A stretch of DNA of 64,000 nt from Arthrospira sp. PCC 9108 (GTDB lineage Bacteria; Cyanobacteriota; Cyanobacteriia; Cyanobacteriales; Microcoleaceae): the NCBI GenBank assembly GCA_016745315.1, contig CP066886.1:558001-622000 (forward strand). Direction: 5' to 3'. Below the pieces are notes generated by a model, which ran no database searches, was not told where the DNA came from, and saw nothing but the letters and a program-made list of their open reading frames with translations. The position numbers and the translations under genes are program-made. How positions within the stretch are numbered: position 1 is the first letter of the stretch; every line of letters begins with the position of its first letter. Shown piece by piece: positions 28,891 through 38,810 of the stretch.

Positions 28891-29076
28891 TCGTGAGAGA
28901 GACAAATCCGAATTATCGGAGTAGGGGCGAGTAATAATTGAGAGATAATCAGAGATTCTAAGGATAGATAAAATCGGGAAAATCTGTTAACTTCATATTA
29001 GGAATTAGTGGCTAGGAGTGATTTAATCTTGACACATTTAGAAAATTCTGATAAATTCAGGTTAGAACATGGTAGG

Positions 29077-30153
29077 ATGGCTATCCCTGTGGGAATACGA
29101 ACCCTTATAGCTGTAATAGGGCTGTGTGTGGGGATATTGCTGACATCATGTAGCCTTCCGCAAGTCTCGGCAGCGAACCGAATGTTCTTAGATTTATCCC
29201 TAGAGTTTGTGGGTGAGTACGAACTACCAGAGTCTCAAAGGCTGTCAGATTTGACCTATGAGATTACCGGATATGGTGAACCGACCGATGGAGGTATTCG
29301 CTTCTATGGACTAGGGGAGTCCGAAGGCGAAAGCGACCCGACAGAATTATATACCCTGGGTTGGGAGTTTGCTGGTGGGAACAAATCGGCAGATATTGCT
29401 AAGATTGGGATTAAGGAGAGCATCAAATTAAGCGATCGCCCTAGGGAAGCGCGCAGCATCGCCTTTTCCCCGCGCAAGTCGCTGTTTATCGCCACAGATA
29501 ACTCCCACATCGGGGAATATGACCTAGAAACGGGGGAACTAAAAAATACCGTGCCACTACCTCCGAGCTATGTGTTGAAGGAGGATGAGACCAAACCCCC
29601 CCAAGGCTTACAACCGGAGTTAGGCATAAAGTCTCTAGCCATAGCGCCTGATGGTTTTAGTGCGGGTGGGATGGACCCATTTAGGTTGTTTGTCGCACCA
29701 TACGCATCACTAAAGCAGGATCTAGATAGCGGTGCGGGGAAAGTGCGAATATTGCATTATGTGATAGCCGATCGCGCTTCGTTTTTAGTGTCGGAAAATC
29801 TGTATAATTTTGATGAAGATGCCCAGGGAAGGGAGTTAGCCGGACTGGTGGCTCTAAACCGGGGAGGTTCATTTCTGAGTTTAGAGCGATCGGCGAGTGG
29901 TATGGGTGCGGGAATTTATCAAGTGTTTAGTGGAGACGCAACAGATACCTCCCGCATTGCTAGTTTACGCGGTAAATTAACTAAGGTTCAATCTTTGCGA
30001 AAACAACTGCTTTTAAACCTCCCAGAATTAGGAATTAATGCTCAAGTTACTGGTATGACTTTAGGACCCCGGCTTCCTGACGGTGGACAGAGTTTAGTGG
30101 TAATTAGAGATAACCCTCCGGGTTTATTGATTTTTCGCCTGACCGGAATTTAA
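29077..30153 (+). CDS. phytase-like esterase-domain lipoprotein
   Basis: About 358 residues. The N terminus has a hydrophobic segment (TLIAVIGLCVGILLTSC) with a good lipobox LTSC, so it is probably an exported lipoprotein. The rest is beta-rich, with propeller-like repeats: SDLTYEITGYGE, ARSIAFSPRKSLFIATD, GIKSLAIAPDGF, ELAGLVALNRGGSFLSLERS, VTGMTLGPRLPDGGQSLVVIRD. This fits the 'esterase-like activity of phytase' family, common in cyanobacteria and predicted to act on phosphate esters; enzymatic activity is not proven for most members. The frame is open from GTG 29008, which has a fair ribosome site (AGGAA); ATG 29077 is preferred because it gives a signal peptide of normal length. Confidence 0.75.
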   Translation: MAIPVGIRTLIAVIGLCVGILLTSCSLPQVSAANRMFLDLSLEFVGEYELPESQRLSDLTYEITGYGEPTDGGIRFYGLGESEGESDPTELYTLGWEFAGGNKSADIAKIGIKESIKLSDRPREARSIAFSPRKSLFIATDNSHIGEYDLETGELKNTVPLPPSYVLKEDETKPPQGLQPELGIKSLAIAPDGFSAGGMDPFRLFVAPYASLKQDLDSGAGKVRILHYVIADRASFLVSENLYNFDEDAQGRELAGLVALNRGGSFLSLERSASGMGAGIYQVFSGDATDTSRIASLRGKLTKVQSLRKQLLLNLPELGINAQVTGMTLGPRLPDGGQSLVVIRDNPPGLLIFRLTGI

Positions 30154-30326
30154 GGGATAATTGAGGATGGACAATTTTGGTCAATCATTGAGGTTGGGGG
30201 TGCTACGGGCATTTTCTCCGCCCCCATGGTTAGCCAGCTTTGTCCTGCCTAGAACTGTGTACGCAATTGTTGTATCCTACAGAATCGAGAAAGAATTGTT
30301 AGGAAATCATATTTATTGGCGCTATT

Positions 30327-30923
30327 ATGACACACGCTACAGATATTCTGACCCTAGGGCGTTGGTTGGCTTCCGACTTCAGCAACCAACCCCAAGCCTT
30401 TGAAAATCCGCCATTTTTCGCTCATATTCGGGTCTGTATGCGTCCCCTGCCGTGGGAACTTCTCAATGGGTTGAGTTTGTATCTGGAACAGGCCTATGAT
30501 ATTAACCTGAAACAACCTTACCGGGTGCGGGTGCTGAAGTTAATCCCTGTAGATGATCATATCGAAATCGAGAACTATGAGATTGATGGTCAGGAGGAGT
30601 TTTATGGGGCTTCTAGGGAAGTCGATCGCCTGAAAGCCTTAAAGAGGGAACAACTGAATAAACGATGCGGCTGTACTTTTATCACCCACTGGACGGGAAA
30701 GGGATTTAAGGGAGTGGTGGAACCGGGGAAAGGCTGTATGGTAGAACGGAAGGGGAAACTGACTTATTTGGATAGTAGTTTTGAAATAGACGGCGATCGC
30801 TTTATTAGCCATGATCGTGGTATGGACCCAGAAACCGATGAGCATATCTGGGGTGCGGTAGCTGGACCTTTTGAGTTTGTGCGCTGGGCGAGTTTTGCTG
30901 ATGAGGTGAAGTTAGGGGAATAA
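30327..30923 (+). CDS. cpcT: CpcT/CpeT-family phycobilin lyase
   Basis: A 198-residue T-type bilin lyase. CpcT attaches phycocyanobilin to Cys-153 of the phycocyanin beta subunit in phycobilisome assembly. The family pattern is visible: LGRWLASDFSNQPQAFENPPFFAHIRVCMRPLP at the N terminus, YRVRVLKLIPVDD, a conserved RCGCTFIT segment, FKGVVEPGKGCMVERKGKLTYL and WGAVAGPFEFVRW near the end. Cyanobacteria may carry several T-type lyases; without phycoerythrin genes in view, the CpcT assignment is the likely one but CpeT-like paralogues cannot be excluded. It is 72 bases upstream of sqdB on the same strand. Confidence 0.85.
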   Translation: MTHATDILTLGRWLASDFSNQPQAFENPPFFAHIRVCMRPLPWELLNGLSLYLEQAYDINLKQPYRVRVLKLIPVDDHIEIENYEIDGQEEFYGASREVDRLKALKREQLNKRCGCTFITHWTGKGFKGVVEPGKGCMVERKGKLTYLDSSFEIDGDRFISHDRGMDPETDEHIWGAVAGPFEFVRWASFADEVKLGE

Positions 30924-30989
30924 TGGTTTCTAGGGGGACCAATTGCTGATAAATTAACCTAAGTATCAACAAATACAAAATTTCACTGA

Positions 30990-32171
<1,182 letters not shown>

Positions 32172-32264
32172 TCGATTTTCCCCGCTTTGTCTCCCCAGAG
32201 AGATAGGCGGGGTATCTGATGATTAGCCATGGATAATAAATAATTAACTCCCGGAAATTATAAT

Positions 32265-33103
32265 ATGTTTATATGTCCGGTTTGTGGATATAAATATTTG
32301 CAAAATATTCCGAGAAATTGTGAGGTTTGTAACTGGAATTTAGAGTTAACAGAAATTCATCCCGAACAACTAGATTGGGCGATAGAAACATGGAAAAACC
32401 TAGGTGATTTGCAGGGAAAACGCAAGAGAAAGCGGGTAACGGTAGCGGATTTGTTACCCAAAATAAATGCCATTGAGTCGGAACTGACAGCGGCGAAAAT
32501 TGAGCGAGAAAATCTGAGGAATCAACTAGATTGGGTCTTGTATTATATCGAAACCATTAATCCTGAACAGGTGACAGAAACCCTGTCAAAAATGCGGATA
32601 TGGTTAGAAGATAATCACGCGGAAAATCCCCCCTGTCTGAGGTGGGTATGGACTATACAGGATTAATGGAATTATTGGCGGCGGAAGATTGGAAAACGGC
32701 TGATGAGTATACTTGGCAGATTATCTTATATCTGACGGGAAGGGAACAAATGGGATGGTTAAATGTGGAAGATATTGATAATTTTCCGCTGACGGATTTA
32801 GGGACAATTGATTATTTGTGGGATTATTATAGTAGTGGATTGTTTGGGTTAACGATTCAACAGCAAATCTGGGAGAGTGTAGAGTCGGATTATACTAAAT
32901 TTTGCGATCGCATTGGATGGCGAGAGGGTAGTTGGAAATATTATGATGAACTAATCTTTAACCTAAACGCCCCCAAGGGACATTTACCAGTAATTCCTTG
33001 GCGGCGGCGGTCCTGCTACGGCGTAGGAATAGCCACCGCCTCCGAGATTTTATCGTCATTTATCCAGAGACTCTTAGCAGCCACCACTGACGGGAGGAAT
33101 TAA
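32265..33103 (+). CDS. zinc-ribbon / coiled-coil / GUN4-domain protein (frameshifted)
   Basis: Two overlapping frames, 32265-32666 and 32642-33103, appear to be one protein of about 279 residues. The first part has a CxxC...CxxC zinc ribbon (CPVCG, CEVCNW) and a short coiled coil; the second is a GUN4 domain (LLAAEDWKTADEYTW, NVEDIDNFPLTDLGTIDYLWDYYSSGLFGLTIQ, GWREGSWKYYDELIFNLNAPKGHLP). A six-C run at 32628-32633 is one base short: with seven C the join reads NPPLSEVGMDYTGL, the usual linker before this domain. GUN4 binds Mg-protoporphyrin and activates Mg-chelatase, but multidomain GUN4 proteins in cyanobacteria probably have other sensing roles. The last residues (RRRSCYGVG) are Arg-rich and then depart from the family. 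It converges on the MoaD-like gene with a 30-base overlap. Confidence 0.75.
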
Positions 33104-33352
33104 AACCACCTCATCTCCGTCTTTTAGGTAGGTGTCTGGATTGACAAACTCCAGGTTAACCCCAAACCGAGTTAAATCCCGCCATTGTTGCAATTGGGGA
33201 TATTCGCTAATCGCTACATCAAGGATATGAGATACAGGGGTTTGGGGTGCGAGTTGCAAGACCAACTCAGGGACTCCATAGGCTTCCTGAAAAGCCGCGA
33301 ATAGTTTAACCGTCACTGTAACCGAGGGATGGGACATCAAATCTTCAATCAT
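33074..33352 (-). CDS. MoaD/ThiS-like sulfur carrier protein ending in Gly-Gly-Cys
   Basis: A 92-residue beta-grasp protein (VTVTVKLFAAFQEAYG, LKDGDEVVLIPPVSGG). In MoaD the C-terminal Gly-Gly is adenylated by MoeB and thiocarboxylated to deliver sulfur for molybdopterin. Here the frame adds one Cys after Gly-Gly before the stop. Carriers with residues after the Gly-Gly, such as QbsE/PdtH, need trimming by a JAMM-type peptidase, so this carrier may need processing, or the last codon may reflect a sequence change. ATG 33337 is an alternative start that gives an N terminus closer to MoaD. It is convergent with the GUN4 gene. MoaE and MoeB are not in the window. Confidence 0.8.
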   Translation of the reverse strand: MIEDLMSHPSVTVTVKLFAAFQEAYGVPELVLQLAPQTPVSHILDVAISEYPQLQQWRDLTRFGVNLEFVNPDTYLKDGDEVVLIPPVSGGC

Positions 33353-33553
33353 GAAAAACCCGTCAACACCAAGCTATCAGACGTTTACAGCCTTATTGAT
33401 AAGCCGAGATTAGCATATTGGTTGTAAATTTCTGAAGCAGATGATAATTGATTTACACATCATAGACTATAATCTATAGCAAATCTAAAGAGAAGATAAA
33501 ATCTCCCTTTGAGTGGAGAACGGATTTTAGCAATTTATCCCAATCTTTCAGTT

Positions 33554-35389
33554 ATGACTGAATTTTTCCTGCAAAACATTTGGTGGATTCCCTGCTATCC
33601 CTTTTTGGGGGCGCTACTATCAATTCCCTGGTCTCCAGGAATTATCCGCAAAACCGGACCGAGACCCGCAGGATATATAAATATCCTGATGACCCTGATG
33701 GCTTTTGTACATGGCTTAATCGCTTTGAGCGGAATGTGGGGTCAACCTGGCTATGAGATGGTGATTCCGTGGCTACAGGTGGCGGATCTGGATTTTTCGA
33801 TTCCCTTAGAAATCTCAGTGACAACCATTGGCGCTACTTTGGTAATTACTGGGCTGAATTGCCTAGCCCAAATTTACGCTGTGGGCTATCTGGAGATGGA
33901 TTGGGGTTGGGCGAGGTTTTACTCGCTGATGGCATTATTTGAAGCTGGACTCGCCGCCCTGGTGTTGTGCAATTCCCTGTTTTTCAGTTATATCGTCTTG
34001 GAAATTCTCACCCTGGGGACTTATTTATTGGTGGGTTTCTGGTTTAATCAGTCCCTGGTGGTAACTGGGGCGCGAGATGCTTTTCTGACTAAACGGGTGG
34101 GGGATTTATTCCTGTTGATGGGGGTGGTTTCCCTGTATCCCCTGGCGGGAAGTTGGAATTTTTCGGAATTAGCAACATGGGCGGAAACTGCAACGGTTAA
34201 CCCCACTGTTGCGACTCTGTTAGGGTTGGCTTTGTTGGCGGGTCCGTTGGGTAAGTGCGCCCAGTTTCCTCTGCATTTATGGCTTGATGAGGCTATGGAA
34301 GGCCCCCTTCCTAGTACCATCCTACGGAATGCGGTAGTTGTCTGTTGCGGCGCTTGGGTATTAATTAAGGTGTTTCCGGTGATTTCCCTGTCTCCGGTGG
34401 CGGTGTCTGTAGCAGTGTTTATCGGTTTGGCTACGGCTGTGGGTGCCAGTGCGATCGCTATTGCTCAAATTGATGTCAAACGGGCGGTTTCCTATTCGGT
34501 TAGCTCATACATGGGGATAACTTTTATTGCTGTCGCAACCGGACAAACTCAGGCGGCGTTATTACTGCTGTTGACTTACTCCATGGCGATGGCATTATTA
34601 GTGATGACCAGCGGCGGAATTATCCTCAATAATATTACCCAAGATTTAACTCAATATGGGGGGCTGTGGTCGCGCCGCCCGATTTCGGGTATTTGTTTTA
34701 TTGTGGGGATTATGGCTTTGGTCGCTGTGCCGCCATTTGGTGGTTTTTGGACGATGTTGGAGTTGACACAAAATCTGTGGATCAGTCAACCGGCGATCGC
34801 CATTACTTTATTGGTAATCAACGCTTTAACTGCTTTTAGTCTCACCCGTGAGTTTGGCTTGATTTTTGCGGGACCCCCTAAACAGATGACTATTAGATCA
34901 CCAGAGGGACTCTGGGCTTTAGTGCTACCGATGACCGTTTTAATGGGTTTTTGTCTACATATTCCCCTGTTGTTGAAGGCTTGGGGAGTCCTACCCAGTT
35001 GGGAGGGTATTAACCTCACTGTAGCCACATTGCTGATAGCTTCTAGTGCGATCGGTATTGGACTAGCTACCTGGATTTATGTATTTAACGGTATTGAGAA
35101 ACCCGTTAAATTATGGTCTAAATCAGTTCAGGACTTTTTCGCTTACGATTTCTACACCGCTAAACTGTATCGATTAACCATCATTTCCGCCGTCGCCTTC
35201 ATCTCCAAAATTATTGATTGGATAGATAGATTTATTGTCGATGGCTTCGTTAATTTAGTCGGTCTAGCCACAGTTTTTAGTGGACAAAGCCTGAAATATA
35301 ACGTTTCGGGACAAACTCAATTTTATGCCCTCACTATTGTAATCGGCATTACTCTCCTGTTAAGTTTGTTATCCCTTGGTTTGTTCTAA
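33554..35389 (+). CDS. ndhF: NDH-1 subunit F of the CO2-uptake complex (NdhF3/F4 type)
   Basis: Membrane proton-pumping subunit NdhF (about 611 residues, about 16 helices), of the shorter type used by CO2-concentrating NDH-1MS/MS' complexes in thylakoids. Typical: WSPGIIRKTGPRPAGY near the N terminus, LTKRVGDLFLLMGV, CAQFPLHLWLDEAMEGPLPST and VKRAVSYSVSSYMG with the conserved Lys. The next two genes are ndhD and a CO2 hydration protein, the characteristic three-gene set. The frame is open from TTG 33509; ATG 33554 is chosen because MTEFFLQNIWWIPCYPFLGA matches the usual N terminus. Absence of a cupS gene after the set suggests the constitutive F4-D4-CupB system, not the inducible F3-D3-CupA-CupS; this is an inference. 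Confidence 0.9.
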   Translation: MTEFFLQNIWWIPCYPFLGALLSIPWSPGIIRKTGPRPAGYINILMTLMAFVHGLIALSGMWGQPGYEMVIPWLQVADLDFSIPLEISVTTIGATLVITGLNCLAQIYAVGYLEMDWGWARFYSLMALFEAGLAALVLCNSLFFSYIVLEILTLGTYLLVGFWFNQSLVVTGARDAFLTKRVGDLFLLMGVVSLYPLAGSWNFSELATWAETATVNPTVATLLGLALLAGPLGKCAQFPLHLWLDEAMEGPLPSTILRNAVVVCCGAWVLIKVFPVISLSPVAVSVAVFIGLATAVGASAIAIAQIDVKRAVSYSVSSYMGITFIAVATGQTQAALLLLLTYSMAMALLVMTSGGIILNNITQDLTQYGGLWSRRPISGICFIVGIMALVAVPPFGGFWTMLELTQNLWISQPAIAITLLVINALTAFSLTREFGLIFAGPPKQMTIRSPEGLWALVLPMTVLMGFCLHIPLLLKAWGVLPSWEGINLTVATLLIASSAIGIGLATWIYVFNGIEKPVKLWSKSVQDFFAYDFYTAKLYRLTIISAVAFISKIIDWIDRFIVDGFVNLVGLATVFSGQSLKYNVSGQTQFYALTIVIGITLLLSLLSLGLF

Positions 35390-35410
35390 GTCCCTCACAG
35401 ATGGTCAATC

Positions 35411-36921
35411 ATGCTTAGTTTGTTAATTGCAATTCCCCTAGTTGGTAGCCTCTTAATCGGCTTGCTCCCCCCTTCCTTTACCCCCCACCGGATTCGGTTG
35501 ATCGCCTTGGCTGTTATGGCATTAACGGGGCTGTGGACGCTGAAATTAACCTTAGATTTCGACCTAGATAATCCTGGTTTTCAGTGGGAAGAATATCTCC
35601 CCTGGATTCCCCAATTAGGGTTATCCTATAGTTTGGGAATGGATGGCTTATCTTTACCTCTGGTAGGGTTAAGCGCCATTTTAACCCCTATGGCGATCGC
35701 CAGTAGTCGCCCCGACATGAATCGCCCCCGTCTTTACTACTCCATGATTTTGTTAGTAAATGCGGCGATCGCTGGTGCTTTTCTCTCCCAAAATCTCCTG
35801 CTGTTTGTGCTGTTTTATGAATTGGAACTCATCCCCATTTATCTATTAATTAGCATTTGGGGCGGCGAAAAACGCAGCTATGCAGCGATGAAGTTCCTAA
35901 TTTATACCGCCGTATCAGGAATTTTGATTTTGGCAGCTTTCCTGGGTATGGCTTGGTTAAGTGGGTCAGGAAGTTTTGATTTTGGTGCCATTCAAACTCA
36001 GAATTTATCAGCAATTAGCCAACTGGTATTGATGGTAATTCTACTAATTGGATTTGGTATTAAAATTCCTCTAGTTCCCTTCCATACCTGGCTACCTGAT
36101 GCTTATGTAGAATCTTCCGCCCCCGTCACCATTTTACTAGGAGGTTTATTAGCAAAACTGGGAACCTATGGGTTAATTAGATTTGGCTTACAACTCTTCC
36201 CAGAAACCTGGAAAATTATCGCCCCGAATTATCCATTATCGCCGTCTTTAGCGTCATGTATGGGGCTTTAACCGCCATTTCCCAACAAGATATCAAGCGC
36301 ATGGTTGCCTATAGTTCCATCGGTCACATGGGTTATATTATCGTCGCTATGGCGGCGGGAACCGAAGTTAGTCTGATTGGCGCTATTTCCCAAATGGTCG
36401 CCCATGGGTTGATTTTAGCTATTCTATTCCACTTGGTGGGAATAGTTGAAGTCAAAGTGGGAACTAGGGATTTAAAACTCTTAAATGGCTTAATGAACCC
36501 CATTCGTGGTTTACCCCTCACCAGCGCCTTATTAATTATGGCAGGAATGGCGAGTGCGGGTATTCCTGGCTTAGTGGGATTTGTGGCAGAATTTCTGGTT
36601 TTTCAAGGCACTTTTACCGTCTTCCCCATTCAGAGTTTACTCTGTATTATTGCCTCTGGTTTAACCGCTGTTTATTTTGTGATTTTGCTCAACCGCACTT
36701 GTTTTGGTAAGCTAGACAATGAGTTAGCCTATTATCCAAAAGTTGCCTTTTCTGAACAAGCACCAGCTTTGATTTTAGCCCTGTTAATTCTGTTCCTAGG
36801 TGTGCAACCTAGTTGGTTATTACGCTGGTGTGAACCCACAGCTAAACAAATGGCAATGGAGTTGAGTATTCATCCCGTGCAACAGGTAGCAATTCAACCG
36901 GAAAATCCCTCTGGTTTATGA
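35411..36921 (+). CDS. ndhD: NDH-1 subunit D of the CO2-uptake complex, frameshifted
   Basis: Proton-pumping NdhD (MrpD/NuoM type) of about 503 residues, coded in two phases: 35411-36271 and 36256-36921. The first half holds LPLVGLSAILTP, LLFVLFYELELIPIYLLI (with the key Glu) and KIPLVPFHTWLPDAYVESSAPVTILLGG with conserved Lys; the second starts at MYGALTAISQQDIKRMVAYSSIGHMGY and holds SAGIPGLVGFVAEF. The break is at CCCC 36222-36225: with one more C the text becomes IIAPELSIIAVFSVMYGAL, matching the family. So either a one-base error or an inactivating change in an otherwise intact operon. It begins 21 bases after ndhF. Confidence 0.9.
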
Positions 36922-36957
36922 TTCTTTATCCCGCCGTTTAGTTAATTACTGTTGATT

Positions 36958-38262
36958 ATGACAACCAGTTTCATGCAATCAGAAAAAACCCCCACTAAAT
37001 TACCTCCTTCTCAACATGAGTTTGCTGAGATTATTCATCGCTTAGAGGCGGGAGGTGCTATGCTACCGGATACCCCCGAAAATTTGATGCAAATTATCGG
37101 CATTTATAAGGCTTATGCGGTGCCCATGGATTTCTATTGGCGCGATTTGTTGTATATTGCTGAACGGGTGTTTTTAAATCCGTTGCCGTTTTTTAAATAC
37201 TTTTTACCCCAGGAATATTTAGACCTGCATAACCATTATGCGGGGGATGATGCGGATTTAAGGATTTGGCGCGGAGAAGCGATCGCACACCCGGAATTAT
37301 TGGCATTTATGCAGAAAGGGGAAACCCGAAAAATGCCCAAACTTCTGCATCATTTATGGCACGATCGCGTTAATATGGAATTTGCCGAAGCCTGTATGCA
37401 AGCCATGTTTTGGCATCGAGAAATGGGCGGCAGATTTGACAGTTATTTAGACACAGACGAATATAAAGCCAATGCTGACCGGGCTATCCGCGCCTATTTC
37501 CGCAAAAACCCAGTTATGTTGGGTTTATATCAACTGTTCCCGGATATGTTCTTAGAACAGGTCAGGCAACTTTCCTATTATAGCAATTTAGGGCTATTTT
37601 GGGAAGTCATGGCTCCCGTATTTTTTGAAATGAGCGATCGCTATGATGAGGGGACAATGACCACCGTACCCGAGGCGATGAATTTCCTAGTTAATGGCAT
37701 TTTTGCGATCGCAGGTCGCCCTATTTATCATCATGTTTATATTGATGGCGAATGTTATGAAATCGTCCCCAAATCCAAAGGTTTTATGTGGCTCTATGAA
37801 GCCGCCTTACCCTATGTAGAAGCCGTTTTTTATCGCACCGCACCTTTCCGGGGTACTAAGTCCTACAACGCCCAAGCCCAACAGGTTCCTGATGACCAGA
37901 AGGATTTTCATTATGGTATTCTTTACGCCGATATTTTCCCAGTGGGTACCGCTGGAATACCACCAACTTTATTAATGCAGGATATGTATCACTTCTTACC
38001 TCCCTACTTGGTGGATTATTACCAGAAATATTGCCGAGGTGAGGATGATATGTTGATTCAGTTGGCTAACACTTTTCAGCGTTCCATGTATTGCGTCACA
38101 TCAGCCGTTATTCAGGCTTTAAGGACGGCTTTACTATATCCCCTTGATGACCCCAACCCCCGCCACCTAGAAGCCAACAGAGCCTTTTTTGAGGCGCAAA
38201 TGGATCGATTTAAACGCCCCGAAGCACGGTTAAGGAATATTCAAACTCCCAATTACCGTTAA
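36958..38262 (+). CDS. CO2 hydration protein (ChpX/ChpY, CupB/CupA family)
   Basis: A 434-residue soluble subunit that docks on NdhF/NdhD at the thylakoid membrane and converts CO2 to bicarbonate in a redox-driven reaction. The family block is obvious: IHRLEAGGAMLPDTPENLMQIIGIYKAYAVPMDFYWRDLLYIAERVF, LWHDRVNMEFAEACMQAMFWH (His residues likely near the zinc) and FHYGILYADIFPVG. The frame begins at TTG 36952; ATG 36958 is the likely start. CupB/ChpX is preferred over CupA/ChpY because no cupS follows, with modest confidence. Downstream is a palindromic repeat, and then an opposite-strand operon. Confidence 0.92.
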   Translation: MTTSFMQSEKTPTKLPPSQHEFAEIIHRLEAGGAMLPDTPENLMQIIGIYKAYAVPMDFYWRDLLYIAERVFLNPLPFFKYFLPQEYLDLHNHYAGDDADLRIWRGEAIAHPELLAFMQKGETRKMPKLLHHLWHDRVNMEFAEACMQAMFWHREMGGRFDSYLDTDEYKANADRAIRAYFRKNPVMLGLYQLFPDMFLEQVRQLSYYSNLGLFWEVMAPVFFEMSDRYDEGTMTTVPEAMNFLVNGIFAIAGRPIYHHVYIDGECYEIVPKSKGFMWLYEAALPYVEAVFYRTAPFRGTKSYNAQAQQVPDDQKDFHYGILYADIFPVGTAGIPPTLLMQDMYHFLPPYLVDYYQKYCRGEDDMLIQLANTFQRSMYCVTSAVIQALRTALLYPLDDPNPRHLEANRAFFEAQMDRFKRPEARLRNIQTPNYR

Positions 38263-38277
38263 GCTAAATTCCCCGTA

Positions 38278-38336
38278 GGGTGCGTCATAGCCCAGGCTAT
38301 ATAAATCTCAACCCGATAATTTGGGGATGACGCACC
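38278..38336. repeat. GGGTGCGTCA palindromic intergenic repeat, copy 2
   Basis: GGTGCGTCAT (38279-38288) pairs perfectly with ATGACGCACC (38327-38336). It shares its arms with the element at 14527-14592, but the loop differs (about 38 bases). It lies between the CO2 hydration gene and the convergent stress-protein gene, where it may also act as a bidirectional terminator. Confidence 0.75.
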
Positions 38337-38378
38337 ACCGCAGCCGTAGGGTTTAATTACCCAGAAAAGTTAATGGCA

Positions 38379-38810
38379 TTAGGTTTGATGAAGTAATAAT
38401 ACCGCACATTCAGCCAACCTAGCGACTTGTTCTGCGACCGAACCCATTAACACCCGTTTAACGCCAGTATAGCCGTGAGTAGGCATAACAATTAACTCTA
38501 TATTTTGAGCTTTAGCATAATCGACAATTTCATGGCTAGGTGTACCAATTAAAACGGTGACTGTTGCGCCATCAAATCCTCTTTTGATCAACTCAGCTTT
38601 CAAAGCCTCTTCCGCGTGTTTTTGGCGAGACTCAGGACTAACTGATTCCCACATGGAGCCAGGTTCTGCGGGATGTAATTCATGCAAAATATGGATAATA
38701 TGGAGTTGCGATATATGGGGGACAAACTCTCGCGCTGGGGATAAAGCAGCAAAAGAAAGTTCAGAGAAATCGATAGGGACTAATACGGCATTTTTATTAA
38801 ACCAACTCAT
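38379..38810 (-). CDS. universal stress protein (UspA family)
   Basis: A 143-residue Usp-fold protein. Visible: VLVPIDFSELSFAAL at the N terminus, a helical insert, VTVLIGTPSHEIVDYAKAQNIELIVMPTHGYTGVKRVLMGSVAEQVARLAECAVLLL with the G-2x-G-9x-G(S)-type nucleotide-binding pattern (THGYTGVKRVLMGSVAEQV). ATP binding is therefore likely. Its ATG overlaps the stop of the upstream membrane gene by one base (TGATG), implying translational coupling. Confidence 0.9.
   Translation of the reverse strand: MSWFNKNAVLVPIDFSELSFAALSPAREFVPHISQLHIIHILHELHPAEPGSMWESVSPESRQKHAEEALKAELIKRGFDGATVTVLIGTPSHEIVDYAKAQNIELIVMPTHGYTGVKRVLMGSVAEQVARLAECAVLLLHQT

Noticed and set aside
30161..30403. 80-codon frame before the bilin lyase gene
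   Set aside because: Overlaps the lyase start in a different phase and has no domain character.
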